DNA of 64,000 nt from Deinococcus murrayi DSM 11303 (GCF_000482805.1 NZ_AXWT01000009.1:101569-165568); one strand, 5' to 3'. Counted from the stretch's first letter, positions 34,596 through 45,962 are shown. The notes: a model not told the origin generated them from the letters alone. Made by a program: numbers and translations.

Positions 34596-35966
34596 GTGAC
34601 CGCCCCGCCGCCTTTGCCTGCCCGCTCGCCGCGCCGCCCCCCACGCCGCCTCCTGGCCCCGCTGGGCTTGCTGGGCCTGCTCGGTCTTGCCAGCCCCGCT
34701 GGGGCAGTCCATATCGCGCTTGTTTATCACTCGGTGGGGCACTCGGCTGAACCTGCCGCCCGCGCGGGGGGTGGGGTCACCCTGGGGGTAGACCCGGAGA
34801 CGCTGCGCCGCCGGGTGCTGCGCCTGCGTGGGGAAGGCTACCGCTTTGTGACCAGCAGCGAGGCCGCCCGCGTGCCGCCGGGCACCGAAAAGACCACCTC
34901 CTTGCGCTTTGACGACGGCTTCGAGAGCGTCTACCTCCTCGCCTATCCAGTGCTGCGCGAGCTGGGCGTGCCGGGAACCGTCTATCCCATCTGGGAGCGG
35001 GTCGGACAGCCGGGGTACCTCACGGCGGCGCAACTGGACGAACTGCGGGCGGCAGGCTGGGAAATCGGCTCGCACACCCGCACCCATGCGGCGCTCGTCG
35101 ACCTCACCCCGCGCCGCCTCGCGCAGGAGCTGGAGCCGCCCGCAGGCGCAGTCTCTGAGGGCGGCTGCCTCGCCTATCCCTTCTACCTGCAAGATGCCCG
35201 CGTGCGCCGGGCTGCCCGCGCCGCCTACCCCTGCGCGGTCGCGGGGACCTTCGGGGTGCGGGGCGAAGCCCACGCCCTGCCGGGGCCGCTGGCCTCCCCC
35301 TGGGACGACTGGCTCTTGCCCTGGCGCGGGCCGCTGGGCGCGGACCTGCGCCTACCCGCCGTCCTCGCCGGGACGGGGCTGGGCGCGCTGGGGCCTGGGG
35401 ACGCCCCGGTCGCCGCGCCGACCCTGTGGAACCCCGCCGCCCACGAGCTGCTGGGGTCGGGCCTCTTCAGCCTGAGCTGGGCGGGCGGGGTGCGCGACAC
35501 CCGCTTGCTGTGGCGGGGGGGCCAGTGGGTGTTGGGCCTCAACCTCCTGCGCGGGGGGGCGAGCTACAGCGGGGGCACCCTGGCCTATCACGTCGGCGGG
35601 CCGCTGACGGTGGCGGGCGGGTACGGTTCGGCGGGGCCGCTGGGGGCCGTCGCCCTGGCACTGGGTGGCTACGGCGAGGTGTGGGCGCGGGCGCTGCCGG
35701 GGTCGGTCGTGCTGGGGGCCGAGGTCCTGCCCGCCGACTACCTGCGATTGCGGGCCGAGTACGACCTTTTCGCCGCCACGGGCCGCGCCGAGGGGAGTTA
35801 CGCCCTGCCGCTGCGCCCCGGCGAGGGCAGGCCGCTGCGCCTGCTCGCCGGATATGACGGCCATCCCTACGCGGGCGCGGCCCTGCGGGTGGGGGCGCAC
35901 ACGGCGGCCCTGACGGCTCGGCTGGACCGCCCCGCCTTCGGGGTGCGCGTGCAAACGGCGTGGTAA
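34596..35966 (+). CDS. Polysaccharide deacetylase fused to a putative outer-membrane beta-barrel
   Basis: 456 residues. N-terminal signal helix (residues 17-37). Residues about 38-230 form a NodB-type carbohydrate esterase-4 domain: VYHSVG, the TSLRFDDGFESVY Asp motif and GWEIGSHTRTHAALVDL His motif are present, with PFYLQD later. From about 275 to the end the sequence consists of alternating amphipathic strands ending in hydrophobic/aromatic residues (LWRGGQWVLGLNLLRGGASYSGGTLAYHVGGPLTVAGGYG...), typical of a transmembrane barrel, and ends in VRVQTAW. It may deacetylate a surface polysaccharide while anchored in the outer layer. Confidence 0.75.
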   Translation: MTAPPPLPARSPRRPPRRLLAPLGLLGLLGLASPAGAVHIALVYHSVGHSAEPAARAGGGVTLGVDPETLRRRVLRLRGEGYRFVTSSEAARVPPGTEKTTSLRFDDGFESVYLLAYPVLRELGVPGTVYPIWERVGQPGYLTAAQLDELRAAGWEIGSHTRTHAALVDLTPRRLAQELEPPAGAVSEGGCLAYPFYLQDARVRRAARAAYPCAVAGTFGVRGEAHALPGPLASPWDDWLLPWRGPLGADLRLPAVLAGTGLGALGPGDAPVAAPTLWNPAAHELLGSGLFSLSWAGGVRDTRLLWRGGQWVLGLNLLRGGASYSGGTLAYHVGGPLTVAGGYGSAGPLGAVALALGGYGEVWARALPGSVVLGAEVLPADYLRLRAEYDLFAATGRAEGSYALPLRPGEGRPLRLLAGYDGHPYAGAALRVGAHTAALTARLDRPAFGVRVQTAW

Positions 35967-36111
35967 GGGCGGGCATGGTGAGGGCGAACGAAAAAGCTCA
36001 GGCCCAAAGCTGAGGGAAGCCTCAACCCCTGCCCCTCCCGGCGGCAGCGGGTGGGGGGCTAGCCTGCGGGGGCACTTCATTCCCCCCACACCCCACAGGA
36101 GGCACTCCACC

Positions 36112-36864
36112 ATGATGGACATCTTCAATATGCTCGGCGGAATGGGCCAGGCCCAGACGACCCTCGGCTCTCGCCTCGGCACCTCGCCCCAACAAACCGA
36201 AGCCGCGCTGGAGGCGGCCATTCCCCTGCTGCTGGGCGCGATGACCCGCAACGCCCAGGACCCCCAGGGGGCGCAGGCCCTCGCCAGAGCGCTCGACGGG
36301 CATGATGGCCGGGCGCTCGACCTGTTCGGGCAGGGGCAGGCCCCCGACCCCGCCGAGGGCCAGCGCATCCTGGGCAAGGTCTTCGGCGGGCAGCAGCAGG
36401 CCGCCGCCCAAGCCGTCAGCCGCCGCGCCGGAATCGACCCGCAGCTCGCCCTGCAAGTCCTCTCCATGGCCGCGCCCCTGGTGCTCGCTTACCTCAGCCG
36501 CCGCCGTCAGGGGGGACAGGCTGGGGGCATGGGCGGTCTCGACATCGGCAGCATCCTGGGCGGGCTGCTCGGCGGCGGGATGGCCGGAGCGGGAGCGGGC
36601 GGCCTCGGCGGGATGCTGGGGGGCGGCCAGGCCCAGGGCGACGGGCGAGGTCCATCCGGACCCTTGGGGAGCGGGCAGGTCATTCCCGGTTACACGCACA
36701 CTCCGGCCCAACCCCCGCTGGGCCAGCCCGGCCACTCCGGGACGGGCCAGATGGGCGGCGACCTCGGCGGCCTGCTGGGCAGCCTCAACCGCGCCCTCGA
36801 CCAAAACGGCGACGGCAGCGCCCTCGACGACCTGGTGGGGATGTTTGGGGGACGGAGGCGGTAG
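36112..36864 (+). CDS. DUF937 (YidB-like) protein with EF-hand-like tail
   Basis: 250 residues. The DUF937 domain covers about residues 5-145 (TLGSRLGTSPQQTEAALEAAIPLLLGAMTRNAQDPQGAQALARAL...). A Gly/Ala/Met-rich low-complexity region follows (150-200), and the tail contains LDQNGDGSALDDL, matching a DxNxDGxxxxD calcium-binding loop. No signal peptide. AGGAGG lies 10 nt before the ATG and a terminator follows. Function unknown. Confidence 0.8.
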   Translation: MMDIFNMLGGMGQAQTTLGSRLGTSPQQTEAALEAAIPLLLGAMTRNAQDPQGAQALARALDGHDGRALDLFGQGQAPDPAEGQRILGKVFGGQQQAAAQAVSRRAGIDPQLALQVLSMAAPLVLAYLSRRRQGGQAGGMGGLDIGSILGGLLGGGMAGAGAGGLGGMLGGGQAQGDGRGPSGPLGSGQVIPGYTHTPAQPPLGQPGHSGTGQMGGDLGGLLGSLNRALDQNGDGSALDDLVGMFGGRRR

Positions 36865-36871
36865 GGGGAGC

Positions 36872-36895
36872 GGCCAGCCGCCAGCTTCCAGCGAC
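36872..36895. repeat. GGCCAGC-rich dispersed repeat, copy 5
   Basis: CGGCCAGCCGCCAGCTTCC followed by AGCG, just upstream of the DUF937 terminator; inverted relative to 36942-36971. Confidence 0.5.
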
Positions 36896-36907
36896 CAGCA
36901 GAAGGAA

Positions 36908-36933
36908 GGCCCCGGCTCAGGCTGGGGCTTTTG
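36908..36933 (+). terminator. DUF937 gene terminator
   Basis: GCCCCGGCT-CAG-GCTGGGGC with a TTTT tail. Very similar in sequence to the ndk terminator. Confidence 0.75.
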
Positions 36934-36941
36934 CTGTTCTC

Positions 36942-36970
36942 GCTGGCGGCTGGCGGCTGGCCGCTGGCCG
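36942..36970. repeat. GGCCAGC-rich dispersed repeat, copy 6
   Basis: GGCGGCTGGCGGCTGGCCGC followed by TGGCCGC. It abuts the cysteine synthase stop and brackets the terminator together with 36872-36895. Confidence 0.5.
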
Positions 36971-37930
<960 letters not shown>

Positions 37931-37937
37931 GGCCAGG

Positions 37938-37943
37938 AGCATA
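37938..37943 (-). promoter_or_regulatory. -10 element of the cysteine synthase gene
   Basis: TATGCT on the minus strand, 7 nt before the ATG at 37930; decides that start. Confidence 0.6.
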
Positions 37944-38019
37944 GAGCGGCCAGGGTTCTGTTTTCCGGAGTCGGGGGCGCTATTGGAGGGGGAGCGGAAC
38001 GTTGGGGGCCGCCGCGCCG

Positions 38020-38025
38020 TAGCCT
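38020..38025 (+). promoter_or_regulatory. -10 element of the S41-like gene
   Basis: TAGCCT, 7 nt before the ATG at 38033 and 4 nt before an alternative GTG at 38030. Confidence 0.5.
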
Positions 38026-38032
38026 AAGCGTG

Positions 38033-39007
38033 ATGGGTTCCCACCTGCGCCGCGGCCTCACCCTGCTGGGTCTGTTGCTGGGGCTGGCGGGAGCGGGGGG
38101 CGTGGGTGGCCCGCTGCCCCCGGCAGACGCCTTGGCGGTCTATGACGCGGCGGCCCGGCTGCTGCGGGCGCATTACGCGGGGCCGCGCATGGGAGAGGTG
38201 GGCGGCCTGCTCGCCGCAGAGCGGGCTGCCCTCGTGCAGCGATGTGGGAGGCAGAGTCGCTGCCCGGTAGTGCAGGGCCAAGCCGCGCTGGAGACTGTGC
38301 TCGCGGCGCTGGGCGACGGGCACACCCAGCTTCTGCGGAGTATTGTCCTGAACCCTGCCCCGCCCCCCGCAGCCCTCGACCCTCAGCTGCGGCCCACCCT
38401 GCGCTGGGAGGGTCAGGTCGCCGTGATTGGCTTGCCCGAATGGTTTGAGGTCGGCATGGGGGCCGCCTTTCGGGAGGTCCTGGGGCAGGCCGCAGCGCGG
38501 GGGGCGAGCGGGCTGGTGGTGGACCTGCGCGGCAATCCCGGCGGTGTGCTCGACGAGTGCCTGGCGGCGGCGCAGGGGCTGGCCGGGGACCGGGTGAATC
38601 TCATCGGGGTGGGCCGCAGCGGGGCCGCGCTTTACACCTGGCGCACGGCCGCGCTGGCCCAGGCTGCCCGCGCCTGGCCGCGCTGGACGGGTCCCCTCGC
38701 CCTGCTCGTGTCGCCCGACACGGCGTCGTGCGGCGAACTCCTCGCCTACTGGGGCCAGCAGGCGGGCGGCACGGTGGTTGGCCTGCCCACGCGGGGGCTG
38801 CTGAATACCCTCACGCGGGATTTCGCGCTGCCCGGCCCCGCAGTGCTGCGCCTGACGGTGGCGCGGGCCACCCTGGATGGCCGGGTGCGCCTGCCGGGGC
38901 GGGTGCAGCCCGACCTCCGCGCTGGGCCGGAGGTGGCGGACATCCTCGCGGGCCGTGACCCGGTGCTGGAGGCCGCGCTCAGGGCGCTGCGCCCCGCCGC
39001 CCCCTAG
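38033..39007 (+). CDS. Exported S41-family (C-terminal processing) peptidase-like protein
   Basis: 324 residues: signal peptide (1-24), a helical N-terminal region, then a ClpP/crotonase-like S41 domain. LVVDLRGNPGGVLDECLAAAQGL is the family strand-helix. The nucleophile region reads LLVSPDTASCGELLAYW, so the Ser in TASCGE is the likely catalytic Ser. No PDZ domain is evident. Two Cys (RCGRQSRC) near residue 72 may form a disulfide outside the cytoplasm. The metallophosphoesterase gene follows 10 nt later. Confidence 0.8.
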   Translation: MGSHLRRGLTLLGLLLGLAGAGGVGGPLPPADALAVYDAAARLLRAHYAGPRMGEVGGLLAAERAALVQRCGRQSRCPVVQGQAALETVLAALGDGHTQLLRSIVLNPAPPPAALDPQLRPTLRWEGQVAVIGLPEWFEVGMGAAFREVLGQAAARGASGLVVDLRGNPGGVLDECLAAAQGLAGDRVNLIGVGRSGAALYTWRTAALAQAARAWPRWTGPLALLVSPDTASCGELLAYWGQQAGGTVVGLPTRGLLNTLTRDFALPGPAVLRLTVARATLDGRVRLPGRVQPDLRAGPEVADILAGRDPVLEAALRALRPAAP

Positions 39008-39010
39008 AAT
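39005..39010 (+). promoter_or_regulatory. -10 element of the metallophosphoesterase gene
   Basis: TAGAAT, overlapping the previous stop codon, 7 nt before the GTG at 39018. Confidence 0.6.
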
Positions 39011-39017
39011 GCTCCCC

Positions 39018-39845
39018 GTGCGCCTCGCCGTCATCGCAGATATTCACGGCAATGCCGATGCGCTGCGGGCAGTGCTGGCCGATGCACGGGTGCAGGGGGC
39101 CGAGCACGTCCTTGTCAACGGCGACGTGGTCAACCGGGGGCCGGACTCCGTGGAGGCCCTCGCGCTGCTGCTCTCGCGGGGGGACGTGACCTTTATCCTG
39201 GGCAACCACGACGACCTCGTGCGGCTGTGGCAGGGGCGCTCGGAGACGCTGCCGGGAGAGTGGTTCACCGACCCCTTCTGGGGCGCGACCGACTGGACGG
39301 CGACCGAGCTGGACCGCGCTGGCTTGCTGCACGTGCCTGCGGGGTGGCCGCTGACCCGCACGCTGGAGGTGCCCGGCCTCCCGACCGTTCTCGTCGCCCA
39401 CGGTACCCCCGCCGACTACCGCGAGAGCCTCAGCGAGCGCACCGACCCCCAGCGGGTGGCCGACCTCGCGGGCGGGGCGGGCGTGCTGGTTGGGTCGCAC
39501 ATCCACCGCCCGGCCCAGGCCGAGCGCGGCGGCGTGCTGATCTTGAACACCGGGGCCGTCGGCACCCCGATGGACGGCGACCCCCGCGCCGGGTACCTGT
39601 TGCTCACCGCCGCGCCGGGGGGCTGGCTGCCGGAGCTGCGGCGAGTGCCCTATGACCGCACCGGGGTGCTGCGCCGTTTCGGCACGAGCGGCCTCCTCGC
39701 CACGGGCGTCAGCGCCGAAATCTTCCACGATGAGGTTCTCACGGCCCGCAGCCTCTACACGCCCTACTGGGTCTGGACGGAGCAAGGCAGCCTGCCCCGC
39801 AACGCCGCGACCTGGGCGGCCTTCCGGCAAAGGGTGCTGGGCTGA
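39018..39845 (+). CDS. Calcineurin-like metallophosphoesterase
   Basis: 275 residues of the YfcE/symmetrical phosphodiesterase type. The metal-binding motifs occur in order: [11 protein letters not shown] (D, H), NGDVVNRGP (D), LGNHD (N, H), VAHGTP (H) and GSHIHRP (H-x-H). The GTG at 39018 gives the canonical (M)[11 protein letters not shown] start and follows TAGAAT by 7 nt; an in-frame ATG at 39009 lies inside the -10 element. Substrate unknown; the position before mglBA may be incidental. Confidence 0.88.
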   Translation: MRLAVIADIHGNADALRAVLADARVQGAEHVLVNGDVVNRGPDSVEALALLLSRGDVTFILGNHDDLVRLWQGRSETLPGEWFTDPFWGATDWTATELDRAGLLHVPAGWPLTRTLEVPGLPTVLVAHGTPADYRESLSERTDPQRVADLAGGAGVLVGSHIHRPAQAERGGVLILNTGAVGTPMDGDPRAGYLLLTAAPGGWLPELRRVPYDRTGVLRRFGTSGLLATGVSAEIFHDEVLTARSLYTPYWVWTEQGSLPRNAATWAAFRQRVLG

Positions 39846-39913
39846 AACCCTCCTCCTGGCCGCTGGCACCCTCTTGGTCGAGGGTTGTCAGAAGTTCGTG
39901 TGAACCCCCCTCC

Positions 39914-39919
39914 TATACT
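39914..39919 (+). promoter_or_regulatory. -10 element of mglB
   Basis: TATACT, 9 nt before the mglB ATG. No good -35 at 17-bp spacing. Confidence 0.55.
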
Positions 39920-39928
39920 GACGGGGAC

Positions 39929-40414
<486 letters not shown>

Positions 40415-40520
40415 GGGGGCCGGGGTTCACCCCAGCCCAGCGCGTGCGCGCTCCGGACACCCTCACGCCACACCGCCAAGCTGAAGCCTGAACGTCCTAC
40501 AGGCGGGGAGAGAAACAGCC

Positions 40521-41111
<591 letters not shown>

Positions 41112-41112
41112 C

Positions 41113-41210
41113 GTGTGGCTCGTGGCTTGTGGCTTGTAGGGGAAAGAGGAAGGTGGGAGATACGGCTCGCGTCCCCCACCTTCTTGTTCCACAAGCTACG
41201 AGCCGTTTTC
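41113..41210. repeat. Structured intergenic repeat, family B copy 1
   Basis: Nested palindrome: outer GTGGCTCGTGGCTTGTGGC paired with CCACAAGCTACGAGCC, inner AAGGTGGG paired with CCCACCTT. It sits between convergent mglA and the acidic-protein gene and resembles the element at 48205-48299. Confidence 0.6.
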
Positions 41211-41846
41211 CTCCGTCCCCGGTAGAGGCCGGGTGCGGGGTGGGCCGCCGTCGATGCCGCCAGACCCCGCCGCGCGCCCTCCCCGCACCTCACCGCCCGC
41301 ATCCTGGCTGGGGTCCGCGAGGCGGGGGGCACCGTCCGGTTGGTCGCTGCTCGCCACGCTGAAATCCGAAAAACTGCCCGGGACGCCGTCGTCAAAGCCG
41401 GGTTCGTCGTTGACATTGCCCGGCACAAAGTCGGTGCCGTAGGCCGCCGCATTGTCCATCATCTCGGCGCGGAGGTCCGGGTCGACGCCGTCGTCATAGA
41501 GCACGCCCGCTCCGGCCAGGGCGTCGCTGCCTTCGCCCCGGCGTCCGCCCGACACGTCGCCGGACACGGGCAAGTCGGCGTCTTCCTCGGCCACCTCGCG
41601 CACCAGCTCGGCGTTGGCCTGGGTGTCCTGGTTGGCGGGGGCGTCGTCTTCGGGCAGCGAGTAATCCATGGTGGCCGCGCCCGCGCCGCCGACTGGGTGC
41701 AGCTCGGCGTCCGTCGGCTCGTGGTCGTCCCGCCCGAACTCCTCGGCGGTGACGGTGCGGTCTTCCTGGAGGAGGTCTTCTGGGGTGCGGTCTGCCGAAT
41801 CGGCGGAGGAGGGGTCGCGGGGGCGAGGGGTGTTGGGGTCGGTCAT
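41196..41846 (-). CDS. Acidic, intrinsically disordered protein
   Basis: 216 residues, hydrophilic and rich in Asp, Glu, Gly, Pro and Ala, with no long hydrophobic segment (for example [20 protein letters not shown], and [20 protein letters not shown]). No signal peptide or known domain. Such proteins in Deinococcus may contribute to desiccation tolerance, but nothing in the sequence proves that. GGAGG lies 8 nt before the ATG. Its end overlaps the edge of repeat 41113-41210. Confidence 0.7.
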   Translation of the reverse strand: MTDPNTPRPRDPSSADSADRTPEDLLQEDRTVTAEEFGRDDHEPTDAELHPVGGAGAATMDYSLPEDDAPANQDTQANAELVREVAEEDADLPVSGDVSGGRRGEGSDALAGAGVLYDDGVDPDLRAEMMDNAAAYGTDFVPGNVNDEPGFDDGVPGSFSDFSVASSDQPDGAPRLADPSQDAGGEVRGGRAAGSGGIDGGPPRTRPLPGTEENGS

Positions 41847-42108
41847 GGGGTTCCTCCTGGGGCCGCCCTGCTGGGGGCCGCGCTGCCTCTGGATTACAGG
41901 CCACCTCCGCGCCCCGGCGGTGAGGATTTCGAAAATGGGCGTTGGGGCATGTGCTCGCTGGGGGCTTCCTCAGGACCGTCATAAGTCCGCTGTCACCGGG
42001 CGTGAGCACAGGCCCCCTACAGTTCCTTCTGACCGGGGACTTCTGGCGGGGGAGCCGCCGCGCCCCCGCCAGAGCGCCGAGAGACAGCAAGGGAAAGCAG
42101 GAGGGCTT
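41847..42108 (+). promoter_or_regulatory. Divergent intergenic region with a leader hairpin before the Gre-type gene
   Basis: No gene is seen in these 262 bp. A TACAGT candidate -10 lies at 42018-42023. A perfect 11-bp inverted repeat, TCTGGCGGGGG-10 nt-CCCCCGCCAGA, occupies 42042-42073. AGGAGG lies 5 nt before the ATG at 42109. The hairpin would form early in the transcript. Confidence 0.55.
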
Positions 42109-42765
42109 ATGGCAGACGAAGTGCAGATGACGGCGGAAGGCTACCGTCGCCTTCAGGAGACGCTGGCCAAGGAACGCCAGCGGCGCGACGATGCGGTCGC
42201 TCAAATCGCCGCCGCCCGCGACGACGCGATGGACCTCGAAGACCGCAACCTGGAGCTGAAGGACGTGCTGGCCCGCGCCGTTCTCGTGGAGGGCACCCCG
42301 AAGGAGGGGGGACGGGTCACCCTGGGGTCCCTGGTCGTCTTGCGCGACGACGAGCGTGGCCGCGAGGTGGAAGTGCGCCTTGTGAGCGCGGTCGAGGTCG
42401 ACGCCCTCGCGCAGGGAGCCACCCAGGTCAGCGAAGACAGTCCGGTCGGGCAGGCGCTGCTGGGCCGCCGGGTGGGGGAGAGCTTTGAGGTCACCCAGGG
42501 CGAGCGGCGGCTGCGCTACACCGTCCCACCGTCCGGAGCGTGGGGTAAAGCTCGCGGGGGCGGGGGGCACGCGCTTCCCCACCCTCCTGTGGTCCCCGCC
42601 CTACACGTCCCGCCGCTCAAAGGCCAACGCCGCCAGCACCCCAAACCCCAGGGTGTAAATCAGCAGCAGAATCAGCCCTGGTGTCACGTCCGCCTGCCGA
42701 ACATAAAGGTCAAAGTGGCTGGTGGGCAGCAGCCGCTGAAGGCTTTCGGGAAAGACGGCGAATAG
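42109..42765 (+). CDS. Gre/Gfh-type transcription factor with apparent C-terminal frameshift
   Basis: Residues 1-139 match the Gre-factor family, which acts in the RNA polymerase secondary channel: coiled-coil start ([24 protein letters not shown]) and C-terminal FKBP-like domain ([34 protein letters not shown]...[18 protein letters not shown]). The second coiled-coil helix is short and the tip lacks the GreA DxxEN motif, so Gfh-like behaviour is possible. After Y137-T-V the frame leaves the family and runs to 42765 over the convergent permease gene. Removing one of two adjacent ACCGTCC units (8 bp, 42520-42527) restores an end at TAA 42546-42548. Confidence 0.75.
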   Translation: MADEVQMTAEGYRRLQETLAKERQRRDDAVAQIAAARDDAMDLEDRNLELKDVLARAVLVEGTPKEGGRVTLGSLVVLRDDERGREVEVRLVSAVEVDALAQGATQVSEDSPVGQALLGRRVGESFEVTQGERRLRYTVPPSGAWGKARGGGGHALPHPPVVPALHVPPLKGQRRQHPKPQGVNQQQNQPWCHVRLPNIKVKVAGGQQPLKAFGKDGE

Positions 42766-43371
42766 GCGCAGGATGTTCAGGGTCGCCAGCGTCGCGAGGG
42801 CGGCGGCAGCGGTGTTGAGGTACATCACCCCGAACAGCACCGCGAGGCTGGCGACGGGCAGCAGCATGACGGCGGCGAGGAACGAGGCACGGAGCACCTG
42901 CCCCAGCGCCTGTCCCGGCGTCAGCGTCCCGACCCCTTGAAAGAACCCCGGCCCCAGCCCGGTGCCCCCGGTAAACGGCCCCAGCCCCACGACTAGGCCC
43001 GCGAGCAGCGACCCCGCTACCGTCGCCAGCACCAGCAGCAGCGGGTACAGCAGCGCGACGAGCAGCTTGCCCGTCAGGACACGGGTACGGTTGACGGGCC
43101 GCAACAGCAGCGGCGCGAGCGTGCCCCCGCTGACCTCCGACCCGATGAGTTCGGCGCAGGTCACCGCGATAAAGAGGGGCAGCAGAAACTGCACCAGCAC
43201 CCCCAGGCTGACTGCCGGGAGCTGCCACCCGCTCACGAGTTCAATCCCGAAAAGGGCCTCCACGCGGGGTGCCCAGGGCCACAGCAGCGGCAGCAGAAAG
43301 CACACCGCGAGGCCCAGCCGGGCGCTGCGGCGGCGCAGCAGCTTGCGAAGTTCGAGGGCGAAGAGGGTCAT
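42601..43371 (-). CDS. ABC-2 type transporter permease
   Basis: 256 residues with six membrane segments: one after the basic N-terminus ([29 protein letters not shown]) and five from about residue 55. The segment [31 protein letters not shown] is the ABC-2 permease coupling motif (E....G.....L..P..R). The partner ATPase gene lies 133 bp upstream. Its last 165 bp are overlapped on the opposite strand by the aberrant extension of the Gre-type gene. Confidence 0.85.
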   Translation of the reverse strand: MTLFALELRKLLRRRSARLGLAVCFLLPLLWPWAPRVEALFGIELVSGWQLPAVSLGVLVQFLLPLFIAVTCAELIGSEVSGGTLAPLLLRPVNRTRVLTGKLLVALLYPLLLVLATVAGSLLAGLVVGLGPFTGGTGLGPGFFQGVGTLTPGQALGQVLRASFLAAVMLLPVASLAVLFGVMYLNTAAAALATLATLNILRLFAVFPESLQRLLPTSHFDLYVRQADVTPGLILLLIYTLGFGVLAALAFERRDV

Positions 43372-43379
43372 AGCAACTC

Positions 43380-43412
43380 CGATGAAATCCTGCCTCTGGC
43401 AGGATGAAATCC
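43380..43412. repeat. Direct repeat with nested hairpin
   Basis: GATGAAATCC occurs twice, enclosing ATCCTGCC-TCT-GGCAGGAT, a perfect 8-bp stem, in the spacer between the ATPase and permease genes. Confidence 0.55.
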
Positions 43413-43452
43413 GACCGGAGGGAGAGGGAGAAGAACGCGTTCCGGGCGTAGA

Positions 43453-43487
43453 GTGTCCAGTCCGGTGTTTTCCCGGAGTGGACACGG
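43453..43487. repeat. Inverted repeat in the ABC spacer
   Basis: GTGTCCA ... TGGACAC arms with an internal TCCGG / CCGGA, following the element at 43380-43412. May stabilise or attenuate the ABC transcript. Confidence 0.45.
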
Positions 43488-43504
43488 AACAGACGGAATG
43501 CGTA

Positions 43505-44449
<945 letters not shown>

Positions 44450-44456
44450 GCCCGCC

Positions 44457-44462
44457 AGCGTA
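44457..44462 (-). promoter_or_regulatory. -10 element of the ABC ATPase gene
   Basis: TACGCT on the minus strand, 7 nt before the GTG at 44449. Confidence 0.55.
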
Positions 44463-44491
44463 GGAGGGCGAGTGCGTCGAGAGTCTTACAA

Positions 44492-44525
44492 ACTGAGGGG
44501 AGACCGCGTGGCCTCCCCCCTCAGT
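44492..44525 (-). terminator. Terminator of the SodC-propeller operon
   Basis: ACTGAGGGG / CCCCTCAGT arms enclosing AGACCGCGTGGCCTCC-type loop, with TTTGT following on the minus strand. Confidence 0.65.
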
Positions 44526-44537
44526 CCCCGCCGAGCT

Positions 44538-45962
44538 TCAGAACTTCCCGAAGCGGGTCAGCCGGAAGGGGGTTTCCGGCGGAATCCCCGCCATATTGCG
44601 GTCGAGCTGCGCCTGGGTCACCACCAGGTCACCCCCCACCAGCGCCAGCGTCGCCGGGAAGCGCAGGCCGCGCAGGGGTTCTTCCGCGACGAGCTGCCCG
44701 GAGGCGGAGTCCGCCGTGAGGCTGACCTTGCTCACGACCTGGTCCTTGTTGCGGGCGACATACAGGGTGCGCCCGTCGAGCAGCAAGCCGTCACCGTTGG
44801 TCAGGCCCGTCATCACTCGGCGCACGGCTTTCGTTCGCAGGTCGATGCGCCACAGCTCGCCCGTGTTCGTCTGCATCGCCAGCAGGAAGCGCCCGTCGGG
44901 GGTGGCCACGATGCCATTGAGGTTGACGCCGGGGCCGTATTTGATGGGCGTCTTGCTCAAGTCCAGCCACGCCGTCAGGTTGAGGTCTCGGTCCACCCGG
45001 AAGATGACCGGGCGGTTGGAGTCGGTGACATACACGTGGCCGTCGGCGGCAGGCGTGAGGTCGTTGACGTAAGGGTTGGGCGACTTCGGCGTTTCCAGGA
45101 CCTTCAGCGTCACGCCGCCCGGCGTCAGGATGCTCACCGTGCCCTGTGCCCCGCCCGCGACCCACAGGCGGCCCTGCGCGTCCACCTTCAACCCCAACGC
45201 GGCCTGCCGACCCAGCGCCCCGCCCTCCTGGAACTTGCTGACGGCTCCGGTCGCGGCGTTGATGGCGTAGATGGTCCCGTTCAGGGCGCTGCCGGTGTAG
45301 AGCACCCCCCGGCGGGCATCGTAAGCCACACCTTCGGGGAAGTCCTGAGCACCGGGCAGGAGGTAGTCACGGGTGGTGAAGTTGTCGCGGGTCATCACGC
45401 CGCAGCGCTCGCGGGCACCCGACATCCCCGCCGGGTCGGTCTTGTAGTCGTCGGGGCGGGCGTGAATGACCAGGGTGCGGTTCAGGACCCCGTTCGGCCC
45501 GGTGAGGCTGAACTTGTCGGTGGTGAAGCTCGCCCGGCCCACCCCGTCCGCGCCGACGCTGAGCATGGGGGCGTCGCCGCCGTGCCCGTACAGGTTGGGG
45601 GCCTGCGGGCCGTCGTGGTTCTTGCTCATGCCGGGGTCGAAGTGCCCGCCCGCCCCACCGAAGGGGACGACCGTGTTCGTCGCCTCGTCTACGCCGGGGG
45701 TGCAGCGTCCGTACTCGTGGACGTGCATGCCGTGCTGGCCGGGCGTCAGGCCCCGCGCCTCCACCGTCACCTGCACGCCCATGCCCCGCTGCACGAAGCG
45801 GGCCATCCCCAGCACCTGCCCGGCGGGGTCACGCAGGGCCGCCGTCGCCGTCAGGGGCGTGCTCGCCGGGGCGGTCGTCATGGGGGCACCCGCCCCACCC
45901 GCCAGCGCCGCGCCGAGGGCGAGGGTGCCGAGGGCGAGATATCGCTTGGTCTGAAGCTTCAT
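44538..45962 (-). CDS. sodC: Cu/Zn superoxide dismutase fused to a beta-propeller domain
   Basis: 474 residues. Signal peptide (1-25); Cu/Zn-SOD domain (about 35-195) with HGMHVHEYG copper ligands, GGAGGHFDPG, the YGHGGDAP zinc region and Cys pair in GRCTPGVDEA / ARERCGVM; then an SMP-30/NHL-like propeller (about 200-474) with repeated strands (VLYTGSALNGTIYAINAATG, LWVAGGAQGTVSIL, HVYVTDSNRPVIFRVD, FLLAMQTNTGELWRID, LYVARNKDQVVSKV). Exported; likely dismutates superoxide at the envelope while the propeller binds a ligand. Overlaps the upstream PQQ-dehydrogenase stop by ATGA. A comparable large SodC is, as I recall, annotated in D. radiodurans. Confidence 0.88.
   Translation of the reverse strand: MKLQTKRYLALGTLALGAALAGGAGAPMTTAPASTPLTATAALRDPAGQVLGMARFVQRGMGVQVTVEARGLTPGQHGMHVHEYGRCTPGVDEATNTVVPFGGAGGHFDPGMSKNHDGPQAPNLYGHGGDAPMLSVGADGVGRASFTTDKFSLTGPNGVLNRTLVIHARPDDYKTDPAGMSGARERCGVMTRDNFTTRDYLLPGAQDFPEGVAYDARRGVLYTGSALNGTIYAINAATGAVSKFQEGGALGRQAALGLKVDAQGRLWVAGGAQGTVSILTPGGVTLKVLETPKSPNPYVNDLTPAADGHVYVTDSNRPVIFRVDRDLNLTAWLDLSKTPIKYGPGVNLNGIVATPDGRFLLAMQTNTGELWRIDLRTKAVRRVMTGLTNGDGLLLDGRTLYVARNKDQVVSKVSLTADSASGQLVAEEPLRGLRFPATLALVGGDLVVTQAQLDRNMAGIPPETPFRLTRFGKF

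Noticed and set aside
39885..39919. Canonical -35/-10 promoter (TTGTCA ... TATACT) for mglB
   Set aside because: Spacing is 23 bp, too long for a standard promoter; only the -10 was kept.
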